DNA from: Synechococcus sp. WH 8016
Lineage (GTDB): Bacteria; Cyanobacteriota; Cyanobacteriia; PCC-6307; Cyanobiaceae
Length of the DNA: 64,000 nt
Reading direction: 5' to 3'
Assembly: GCF_000230675.1 (NCBI RefSeq)
Contig: NZ_AGIK01000002.1
Span: 1-64,000, forward strand
Each line of letters begins with the position of its first letter. The stretch's first letter is position 1. The notes under the pieces were generated by a model. That model was not told where the DNA came from and did not search any database. It saw only the letters and a program-made list of their open reading frames with translations. Both the position numbers and the translations under genes were made by a program. This document shows positions 56,861 through 64,000 of the stretch, piece after piece.

Positions 56861-57586
56861 ATGACTGGCACCTCTCGCAATGACGGACGTCAGCCGGGCG
56901 AGCTTCGCCCCTTCTCGATCAGCTGGGATCCGATGGGATTTGCCCTGAGTTCAGTGATCATCCACAGCGGACGCACCGCCGTTCTTTGCAGCGTTTGTCA
57001 TCAAGAAGGCGTGCCTCGCTGGCGCAAAGATCAAGGCCAGGGGTGGCTCAGTGCCGAATACCGACTCCTGCCTGGATCCACTCCAGAGCGACAGAACCGT
57101 GAACTCCTCAAACTGAGCGGACGCACCCAGGAGATTCAGCGTCTGATTGGCCGCAGCCTGCGCGCAGCCATCGACATGCAGGCTCTCGGCGAAAACACGT
57201 TGAAAATCGATTGTGATGTGATTCAGGCGGACGCGGGCACCCGCACCGCCGCGATCAGCGGATCTTGGGTCGCCCTTCAGCGGGCCTGTGAGCGACTGGT
57301 TCAACAAGGGGTCCTCACCAGCAACCCTGTCCAATCCCAGGTGGCAGCCGTCTCCGTGGGTGTGATTCACAATCGCCCCCTGCTCGATCTCGACTACAGC
57401 GAAGACAGCCAAGCCGATGTGGATCTCAATGTCGTGATGAACGGAGAGGGGCATCTGCTGGAGCTGCAGGGAACGGCGGAAGGCGCTCCCTTTAGTCGTC
57501 ACCAGCTCAATGACCTACTGGACCTTGCCGAGCCTGGGCTCAAGCAAATCATGCAGGATCAGAATTCGGCTCTTTCCACTAGGTGA
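56861..57586 (+). CDS. rph: Ribonuclease PH
   Basis: A phosphorolytic 3'-to-5' exoribonuclease that trims tRNA 3' ends. 241 residues with [41 protein letters not shown] with TPERQNREL, and [24 protein letters not shown] plus [17 protein letters not shown]. Full length. It is divergent from the adenosyltransferase-like gene and precedes ntcA, 77 bp away, on the same strand. Confidence 0.95.
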   Translation: MTGTSRNDGRQPGELRPFSISWDPMGFALSSVIIHSGRTAVLCSVCHQEGVPRWRKDQGQGWLSAEYRLLPGSTPERQNRELLKLSGRTQEIQRLIGRSLRAAIDMQALGENTLKIDCDVIQADAGTRTAAISGSWVALQRACERLVQQGVLTSNPVQSQVAAVSVGVIHNRPLLDLDYSEDSQADVDLNVVMNGEGHLLELQGTAEGAPFSRHQLNDLLDLAEPGLKQIMQDQNSALSTR

Positions 57587-57663
57587 AAATGCGGGGTTTC
57601 GTGTTCCTTGCTACATGAACAGGGGGTGCTGATCCATAACATCCCAATACACGAGTAGAAACC

Positions 57664-58398
57664 ATGGCCGAAGTCAGCCGCGGCTTCAGCCGATACGCCC
57701 CTCCCACCATCCGCCCGGTGGGCTCGAATTTCGGAACTCCCACGGCTCCAGCCACCCGCACCCTTCAAGATGTCATTCGTGGTCTCGATGGTGCTAATAC
57801 CGAGATGGTGGAGCGCGGGAAAACCATCTTTTTCCCCGGCGACCCCGCTGAAAAGGTTTATCTGATTCGTCGAGGTGCCGTCCGCCTCTCCAGGGTTTAT
57901 GAATCCGGCGAGGAAATCACTGTTGCCCTGTTGCGAGAAAACAGTTTGTTTGGCGTTCTGTCGTTGCTGACAGGTCACCGCTCCGATCGCTTTTATCACT
58001 CAATCGCTTTCACAAGGGTGGAGATGGTGACGGCTCCAGCCACATCCGTGCGGCAGGCCATTGAAGACGACACCAGTGTGGGATTGCTGTTGTTGCAGGG
58101 GCTGTCCAGCAGGATTCTCCAGACTGAAACGATGATCGAAACCCTCACCCATCGAGACATGTCATCTCGGCTGGTGAGCTTTCTGCTGGTGCTTTGTCGA
58201 GATTTCGGTGTGCCTGGTCAACGGGGGATCACCATCGATTTACGCCTTTCTCACCAAGCCATTGCCGAGGCGATCGGGTCCACACGCGTCACGATCACGC
58301 GTCTCCTGGGGGACCTCAAGTCATCGAGCCTTGTCGATATCGATCGCAAAAAGATCACTGTTCTCGATCCAATCGCTCTCGCCAAGCGGTTCAGCTGA
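57664..58398 (+). CDS. ntcA: Global nitrogen regulator NtcA
   Basis: A CRP/FNR-type transcription factor sensing 2-oxoglutarate. The cNMP-like fold shows [20 protein letters not shown], and the C-terminal helix-turn-helix is [21 protein letters not shown]. At 244 residues it has an N-terminal extension (to about residue 30) relative to freshwater forms, as is usual in marine Synechococcus. No TGTA-N8-TACA box was seen in the 77 bp upstream. Confidence 0.96.
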   Translation: MAEVSRGFSRYAPPTIRPVGSNFGTPTAPATRTLQDVIRGLDGANTEMVERGKTIFFPGDPAEKVYLIRRGAVRLSRVYESGEEITVALLRENSLFGVLSLLTGHRSDRFYHSIAFTRVEMVTAPATSVRQAIEDDTSVGLLLLQGLSSRILQTETMIETLTHRDMSSRLVSFLLVLCRDFGVPGQRGITIDLRLSHQAIAEAIGSTRVTITRLLGDLKSSSLVDIDRKKITVLDPIALAKRFS

Positions 58399-58449
58399 CC
58401 ATGCAGGTGAAGATGGAGCTCCCATCCGAACTCTGATCCTTCATTTTCC

Positions 58450-59580
58450 GTGACCGGCTGGTTTCTACTTCTCGCCCTGCTTGTGCTTGGAGGCGTGCTC
58501 TCAACCCTGGGGGACCGCCTTGGCTCTCGCGTGGGGAAAGCTCGGCTGAGCTTGCTTGGACTGCGTCCCAAGCGCACAGCCGTGGTGATCACGGTGTTGA
58601 CCGGCAGTCTAATTAGTGCGCTTTCCCTTGGACTCCTGCTCTTGGTCAGTCGGCAACTCAGGGTCGGGCTGTTTGAACTGAATGCTCTCGAAGCCAAATT
58701 AAGGAGCAGTCGCGCCGATCTCAAAACCAGCAAAAGCGCTCAGGAGCAAGCTAGCAAGGAGCTCACAACGGCCCAAGAACGCGCGGCAGAACTGCGTCGC
58801 ACCCTCAAGCCCCTCCAGGAACAAACCCGATCCTTGGAAGCGGAGCGACAGCGCTTGAGCCAAGACGTAGATGCCAAAGATATCGAGATCCAACGCACCG
58901 AACAGGAACTCTCTGCCGTGCGCACGCAAATTCGCGATGGCGAGAAAGAACTCAATCAACTGGAAGACACGCTCCTCGCGCTGCGGCGCGGCAACGTCGC
59001 CATCAGCAGCGGGCAGCCGCTTGCCACCGTGACCCTGAAACTCGAACGCCCCGATCAGGCAAAAACGGTGATCGATCAGTTGCTCCGAGACGCCAATCTT
59101 CAGGCCTATCAACAGGTCCTGCCTGGCCAACCGGCAAAGCGTCAGATCCTGCTGGTTCCGAGGCCTGACATCAAGCGCTTGGAACAAACGATTCGCAAAC
59201 CTGGCACCTGGGTTGTGAACATCCGTTCAGCCGCCAATGTGCTGCTGGGCGAAACCGTTGTCTACGCCTTCCCTGAAGTGCTTCCCAATGTCACGGTGAC
59301 CAGGGAGGGTGAGGTCTTGGCACGCACCACCCTGGCGAGCAATGAACGCGACCCTGAAGCCGTACGCAATCGGCTGAACCTTCTCCTCGCCTCCACATTG
59401 GCCGAGGTGCAAAGACGCGGTTCTCTCAGCAAGGGATTGCAGTTTGATGGCAATGCCATCAATGCGCTTGGCCAAGAGCTGATCGACCGCAACGGAGGAC
59501 TCGCGGGGCTGGAAGCGGTGGCGTTACGCCGCAGCGAAACAGCAGATCCCATCGCCATCCAGCTGCGTCTCAGCCGATGA
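58450..59580 (+). CDS. DUF3084 family membrane-anchored coiled-coil protein
   Basis: A 376-residue protein of the DUF3084 family. Two N-terminal helices (WFLLLALLVLGGVLSTLG and AVVITVLTGSLISALSLGLLLLV), a coiled coil (about residues 75-180, ALEAKLRSSRADLKTSK), and a C-terminal soluble domain starting near ISSGQPLATVTLKLERP. Function unknown. The start is a GTG at 58450; no other in-frame start fits the first helix. The 3' end overlaps the YqgF-like gene by 4 nt. Confidence 0.9.
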   Translation: MTGWFLLLALLVLGGVLSTLGDRLGSRVGKARLSLLGLRPKRTAVVITVLTGSLISALSLGLLLLVSRQLRVGLFELNALEAKLRSSRADLKTSKSAQEQASKELTTAQERAAELRRTLKPLQEQTRSLEAERQRLSQDVDAKDIEIQRTEQELSAVRTQIRDGEKELNQLEDTLLALRRGNVAISSGQPLATVTLKLERPDQAKTVIDQLLRDANLQAYQQVLPGQPAKRQILLVPRPDIKRLEQTIRKPGTWVVNIRSAANVLLGETVVYAFPEVLPNVTVTREGEVLARTTLASNERDPEAVRNRLNLLLASTLAEVQRRGSLSKGLQFDGNAINALGQELIDRNGGLAGLEAVALRRSETADPIAIQLRLSR

Positions 59581-60029
59581 CTCGCGTTGTCGCCATGGAT
59601 CCTGGCCGAAGCAAATGCGGATTGCTCCTCGCAGACACCGCCACGAACACCGTGCTTCAAGGGATGGTGACCCCCAGCGCTCAAGTCCTTGATCAGCTTC
59701 GCGTCTGGATGGCGGACGCTCAGGGGGACACCGCCCAGATTGCTGAACTGGTGATCGGGGATGGCACCAGCAGCATGATCTGGCAACAACAACTGCCTGC
59801 AAGCCTGCCGATCCGCGTCGTCGACGAAACGGGAACCACCCTTCGAGCCAGAGAGCGTTACTGGCAGTTATGGCCGGCACGGGGCTGGAAACGCTTGCTT
59901 CCCAAAGGCCTACGCATCCCATCGGGCGATCTTGATGCCATCGCCGCGCTCGTCATCCTCGAGGACTATCTCGATCGACCATTGCAATGGCCGGGTCCCG
60001 ATCCCCTCAGAACCGGGCTCTCACGGTGA
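59577..60029 (+). CDS. RNase H-fold YqgF/RuvC-like protein
   Basis: A 150-residue protein with the RNase H-like start TRVVAMDPGRSKCGLLLAD, a central ELVIGDGTSSM strand and the acid-bearing SGDLDAIAALVILEDYLDRP near the end, as in YqgF/RuvX and RuvC-like resolvases. It is somewhat diverged from RuvX; cyanobacteria carry it as a separate family. Overlaps DUF3084 by ATGA. Confidence 0.82.
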   Translation: MTRVVAMDPGRSKCGLLLADTATNTVLQGMVTPSAQVLDQLRVWMADAQGDTAQIAELVIGDGTSSMIWQQQLPASLPIRVVDETGTTLRARERYWQLWPARGWKRLLPKGLRIPSGDLDAIAALVILEDYLDRPLQWPGPDPLRTGLSR

Positions 60030-60267
60030 AGGTGTAGTCCCCTCCCGGTTCCAGGTCATAGTCAGATTTCACAAGAAAGCGAAGCAGCGCGTCTTGAATC
60101 AACGCGCGCCCCAAGGACGGCTCCACACTCAACTCGCCACGATCAAAAAACCAGCTGAACTGCCAATTGAAGCCTCCGGCCTGGACGTCTCCCTCCAAAC
60201 ATTGATCTGCAAAACTCTGGCGTTGAACCCGTAAGTGGGCGGTGGTAACGGGGAGCGCTGCCATCAC
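60007..60267 (-). CDS. DUF3146 family protein
   Basis: An 86-residue protein matching DUF3146: LPVTTAHLRVQRQSFADQ, QAGGFNWQFSWFFDRGELSVEP and LIQDALLRFLVKSDYDLEPGGDYTF. It is found in cyanobacteria and its function is unknown. It overlaps the YqgF-like tail by 23 bp on the opposite strand and pth by 4 nt on the same strand, so it follows pth in an operon. Confidence 0.86.
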   Translation of the reverse strand: MMAALPVTTAHLRVQRQSFADQCLEGDVQAGGFNWQFSWFFDRGELSVEPSLGRALIQDALLRFLVKSDYDLEPGGDYTFTVRARF

Positions 60268-60887
60268 GCCTCAGGGTTGGTGGGAGCCAACTGAAGCCCA
60301 TTGATGTGATTGCCGGCGAGGTCGAGACCTTGCCGCTGAATCCGCTCCAAACCATCGACCACCTCCACCAGCACCTTGTCGAGCAGGGGCTCCTCCTCAC
60401 GACTGAAACTTCCCAGGACGTGCGACACCGTTCGCGCCTTGCGCTCACTGGGATTTTGCCCGGGTGCACCGATGCCTATCCGCAGACGCGCAAAATCCTG
60501 GGTGCCGAGATGCTGGATGGTGCTTTTCAGGCCGTTGTGGCCACCAGCAGAGCCGCGGGCGCGTAAACGCAAACGACCAAGCGGCAGATCCATATCGTCC
60601 ACGAGCACCAATAGCTGATGGAGCTCAAACCCGAACCAATCGAGCGCAGCCCGAATCGAGCGGCCGCTGTCGTTCATGAACGTTTGGGGCATCAACAAGC
60701 GCAATCGCCGCTCTCCCGAGCCCAGATCAGCAAGCTGACCTTGGAGCTTGGGCGTCGAACGAAAAGCACCACCCTCGCGAGAGACCAGCCGCTCCAAGGC
60801 CATGAAGCCCACGTTATGACGGGTGTTGGCATAACGATTGCCTGGATTCCCCAACCCCACCACCAAGCGGAGATCACCGCGATTCAT
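60264..60887 (-). CDS. pth: Peptidyl-tRNA hydrolase
   Basis: Recycles peptidyl-tRNA. Motifs: VVGLGNPGNRYANTRHNVGF (catalytic His), LMPQTFMNDSGRSI, LVLVDDMDLPLGRLRLR (catalytic Asp) and GSAGGHNGLKSTIQHLGT. The start MNRGDLRLVVGLGNPG at 60887 leaves 4 bp to tatA; the frame is open to 60929, which would overlap tatA. Confidence 0.95.
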   Translation of the reverse strand: MNRGDLRLVVGLGNPGNRYANTRHNVGFMALERLVSREGGAFRSTPKLQGQLADLGSGERRLRLLMPQTFMNDSGRSIRAALDWFGFELHQLLVLVDDMDLPLGRLRLRARGSAGGHNGLKSTIQHLGTQDFARLRIGIGAPGQNPSERKARTVSHVLGSFSREEEPLLDKVLVEVVDGLERIQRQGLDLAGNHINGLQLAPTNPEA

Positions 60888-60891
60888 CAAA

Positions 60892-61188
60892 TCAATCGGA
60901 GGGGGGTGTCGGCTCTGATTTTGGCGCAACCGCAGGCGTAACAGCGGCCTCTACGGATGCCTCTAAAACTGTTGCCTGATCAACCGCTTTCGCCTGATCT
61001 GCCACAGGTTCAGGGTCGGCCATGGCCTTATTAATTTCGCGCTCAAACTCTTTGGAGGCCGATTGAAAACCCTTCAAAGTTTTTCCCAAGGTGCGACCGA
61101 ACTCGGGAAGCCGTTTAGGGCCAAACACCAAAAGAGCGACCGCCGCGATGACGGCCATCTCTGGCAGGCCAATGCCGAAAACATTCAT
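60892..61188 (-). CDS. tatA: Twin-arginine translocase subunit TatA/TatB-like
   Basis: A 98-residue Tat protein. The short N-terminal helix (GLPEMAVIAAVALLVF), the hinge FGPKRLPEFGRTLGK and amphipathic helix are typical for TatA, followed by an acidic Ala/Val/Pro tail. It forms the pore for folded proteins in thylakoid and plasma membrane. It is between psbH and pth on the same strand, with 9 and 4 bp gaps. Confidence 0.92.
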   Translation of the reverse strand: MNVFGIGLPEMAVIAAVALLVFGPKRLPEFGRTLGKTLKGFQSASKEFEREINKAMADPEPVADQAKAVDQATVLEASVEAAVTPAVAPKSEPTPPSD

Positions 61189-61197
61189 TCGCTGAGA

Positions 61198-61404
61198 TCA
61201 GCCGAGGCCCAAGCCGTTCCAGTTGACATTGATTCCTTCGAGGATCAGCGACTTGTTGTACAGCTGGAGAATGATCAGCAAGAACACAAGGAAGAGGGCC
61301 ATAAAGATGCCCATCACTGGTGTTGTTCCCCAACCAGGGACAACCTTGCCGTATTCCGAATTAAGGGGGCGGAGCAAATCTCCCAGACGGGTGCGTTGAG
61401 CCAT
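61198..61404 (-). CDS. psbH: Photosystem II protein PsbH
   Basis: A 68-residue PSII phosphoprotein-type subunit with one membrane helix ([21 protein letters not shown]) after the conserved [20 protein letters not shown], and ending [15 protein letters not shown]. The ATG at 61404 is the family start; the frame is open further upstream but that part has no homology. Divergent from psbN, the classical arrangement. Confidence 0.97.
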
Positions 61405-61490
61405 GGCAGCGCTGAAGTCTCGGGTGGAATTAAGTCTCGATACTGTAGGGGCTACGACCCGTAAAGGCGTCGATCCTGTGGAGAGTTGTG

Positions 61491-61631
61491 ATGGAAAGTT
61501 CGTCCCCGGCCATGTCAGTGGCGATTGCGGTGCTGGCGGCCCTGCTTGGGTTAACAGGGTTGGGGGTCTACACCGCCTTTGGACCGCCATCCAAAAACCT
61601 CGACGATCCGTTTGATGATCACGAGGATTGA
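61491..61631 (+). CDS. psbN: Photosystem II biogenesis protein PsbN
   Basis: A 46-residue one-helix protein ([20 protein letters not shown] then [20 protein letters not shown]), typical of PsbN, which aids PSII assembly. It is divergent from psbH with 86 bp between starts and its end overlaps the convergent alpha-mannosidase gene by 13 bp. Confidence 0.95.
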
Positions 61632-64000
61632 ACGCGCTCCAAAACCAAGCTGATGAGCTGACCAGGTTGAACTTCCCAGACCGTCTTTCGCTCGTTCAAC
61701 TCGACGCCGCTCAGCGTCCAATCGCTCCCCGGCAACCATCGCTGGCGCGCTGGACCGGCATTGAGCAACTCAATTTCAACGGCCTGATCGCTGAGTCCGT
61801 CACCCTGGGCTGATCGCACTGAAATCGGCACCAGACCGATGGGCAAAGCGGGAAGCCCTTGCCAGCGATGATCCAGCGCAACAGGACCCAGCCAACCCGG
61901 CTCCCTAAATCGGATCGCTGCCTGGGGCACACCACTGCGGTTCCAACCGAGCACCGCTGGCATCAAGGCCAAGCGGTGCCGATGCCATCCGTGATCCGCA
62001 GAGGGATCCGGCCAGGTTGGACCTCGAAGCAGCGACACCCCTAAATGGTGATCGCTGGCATCGACCCCCTGGGGGCCATCCAGCAAGACAGCCATCCCAC
62101 CCCCAGGAGCCTCCGCTTCAGCGGCCAGCCATGAAATCACAGGCAATTCCCAACGCTCCTTTTCAAAGGAAGTGCACGCTTGTGCTGGTCGCTCGATCAC
62201 TCCACCACTCGTATCGGCCGCCCAACGCACCGCAGGCCTCTTCAACGGCACTTCCAATCTCAGCAATTCATGGGTCTGCTGCCATTGGACACTGAGCTGG
62301 GCCTCGAGCCAGGGGGAATCGGCTTGCAGCATGAGGTCCAAGCGCACCTTGCTCAGCCCAGCCATCGTGCGCAGCACCATTCGGGCGGTGAGAGGGCCCG
62401 ACTCCACCAATTCTGCCGACCAGCGTTCGGCCATCGGCAGCGCATGTTGGCGGTAATCAGCGGCAAGATCCCAAGCATCCCAAAACTCCCCTCGATCGGA
62501 AAAGCGCCGCAATCGCAGGGGTTTGCTGAGCTGTGGCACCCCCTTGCCGTCAAGCAGCTGAACCAGCCCATGGACGCCGACATCTGCCGTCACCAGACCG
62601 TTGCTCAACCTCCACAGTCCCGACGACACCACCTCCACGCTCACCGGATGACGAACGGGCAAGACAGAGCCCAAAGGCTCACGGCTGCGCTGCAGAGGGA
62701 GCGCGCAAACGCCCTCACTACAGGGCAGTTGCACCCAAACACCGCCTGAAGGCGCCACCTGCCCAGGAAGACTCTGCCCACCACTGGACCAATGCCCCTT
62801 GGGTAGGCGCAGCAACGGTGACCAATGCGCCAAGGGCTGCAAGCCGCACCAAGTCCAACGAGAGCGATGGGGATCGGAATCCAACACCTCCTGATGGGAC
62901 GTAAGCAGATGGCCTAAAAGCTGGTCTCGACAGCGCACCGCACGCCGGCGAGCATCACACCAGATCGGTTCAGCCTGCTCAAACACCTCGGGGATCGAGG
63001 TGCCAGGAAGGATGTCATGAAATTGTTGGAACAACAGAGGGCGCCAATCGCTGTCCTGGGCGTGGTTGGGCACAAGCTGATCAGCCCGAGTCCCAAGCAG
63101 CGCGGCAGCCAGTTCAGCCTCACGAAGAAGCCTTTCCAGGCTGCGGTTGTGCCGTTTCTGATCAGGCCGACTGGTCGCGCAACCCCGATGCAGCTCGAGA
63201 TAAAGCTCATCCCGCCAGACCGGCAAGCTGGAGCGGCAAGGCTCCAAGTGATCGAGGTAGGCGCGCAGCGTTCCAGGCTGCTGGGTCACTGCCTGCGGCT
63301 GGCCCTCCCAAAGCCTGAGCTGTTCCAGCATCTCGGCAGTGGGACCGCCACCGTGATCTCCAACACCCGGGAGCCAAATCGCCTGCTCCACCCCAGTCGC
63401 AGCTTGAAAAGCGCGCTGCTCTTTTGCGATCGCGACAGGATCAGCATCGGTGCCAATCGCTGGCAGCATCAGCGCTAAAACCTCAGCGCCTCCGCGGCTG
63501 CGCCAGCGAAACAAACGGTGGGGGAAGCGGTTGGTGGCATTCCAAGCCAGCTTGTGCGTGCAGAACCAGCGCACTCCACTGGCAACCGCGACGGCGGGAA
63601 GTCCGGCAGCGAACCCAAAGCTGTCAGGCAACCAAGCCAACTCATGCCGCCATTCCGGGAAACGCCTCTGGCTGTCCTCCTGTCCAAGCGTGAACTGACG
63701 CGAGAGCGATGCCGTACTCACCAACACACAATCGGTTTCGACCCAAGGGCCATTGATCGGCTCCCAACGGCCTTCACGACTGGCCTGCTGAATGCGTGCA
63801 TGCAAGGCGGGCCGATGGCGTTCCACCCAGGCATACAGAGCCGGGGTGGAGTGGGCAAAGTGCAGCTCCGGGTAACGCTCCATCAGATCGAGGGCCGAGC
63901 AAAAGGTGCGTTCCGCCGCTTGCCAGGTGTCAGCCACGGGCCAAAGCCAGGCAAGGTCGAGATGGGCGTGGCCCAGCCAATGCACCACACCCACGGGCTT
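61619..64000 (-). CDS. GH38 alpha-mannosidase, 5' end beyond the window
   Basis: A glycoside hydrolase family 38 protein, about 794 residues inside the window. [20 protein letters not shown] (metal site), the [13 protein letters not shown] substrate loop with the nucleophile Asp in [12 protein letters not shown], and the His-containing [18 protein letters not shown] are present. The reading frame stays open to the right edge (VVHWL preceded by KPVG), so the N-terminal part, usually some 200 residues in related enzymes, is missing. It hydrolyses alpha-mannosides, substrate unknown. The 3' end overlaps psbN. Confidence 0.9.

Noticed and set aside
1-64000. CRISPR array, rRNA operon or prophage
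   Set aside because: No regularly spaced repeats, no 16S/23S signature, and no phage structural genes were seen.

Overview
The window is a tightly packed oxygenic-photosynthesis genome segment, almost certainly from a marine Synechococcus (picocyanobacterial subcluster 5.1). Pointers are psbA, psbO, psbH/psbN, ntcA, crtR, a type-2 NAD(P)H dehydrogenase, Ycf20-like and Ycf66-like proteins, and paired genes for glucosylglycerate and glycine betaine, the osmolytes of marine picocyanobacteria. Genes sit on both strands, gaps are mostly under 100 bp, and 4-nt ATGA start/stop overlaps recur. Assignments rest on motifs and family knowledge; no database search was run.

Layout: 1-2 kb holds the 3' part of psbA (D1), a terminator, a cupin-like protein and an OsmC protein. 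2-11 kb is an osmolyte region: gpgP, a GH13 sucrose-phosphorylase-like enzyme and gpgS (glucosylglycerate), a proV-proW-proX glycine betaine importer, and two methyltransferases that convert glycine to glycine betaine. 11-25 kb is housekeeping: aroC, eda, ftsH, sat, psbO, coaBC, tRNA-Ala(CGC), a 2OG-Fe(II) oxygenase, a run of small ORFs, a Ycf20-like gene, NDH-2, pyrB and a 3-methyladenine glycosylase.

25.3-37.5 kb is the most unusual part: a lanthipeptide (prochlorosin-like) gene cluster. It has a Nif11-type leader peptide with a 16-residue Trp-rich core containing one Thr and one Cys; a complete TolC-HlyD-ABC export operon with a C39-peptidase ABC transporter and a second ABC half-transporter; and a convergent LanM synthetase with the CCG-type three-cysteine zinc site known from ProcM. 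A RAYT-type transposase lies between precursor and exporter. The exporter genes look clearly more AT-rich than their surroundings. A plausible flow is: LanM modifies the peptide, the C39 transporter cuts after Gly-Gly and exports it, and HlyD and TolC carry it across the envelope.

37.5-64 kb returns to core genes: queuosine-precursor transporter, a small NDH-1-like subunit, creatininase-like protein, gatC, crtR, tRNA-Leu(TAG), ileS, trmB, an IctB-like protein, glmM, a lytic transglycosylase, txlA-like thioredoxin, thyX next to dcd (both in dTMP supply), a cobalamin adenosyltransferase-like protein, rph, ntcA, a YqgF-like protein, pth, tatA, divergent psbH/psbN, and a GH38 alpha-mannosidase that runs off the right edge.

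Oddities to check: a likely frameshift at the 3' end of gpgS, an apparent ATA start for the TolC gene, a glycosylase whose conserved N-terminus has no standard start codon, and several convergent genes with overlapping tails.
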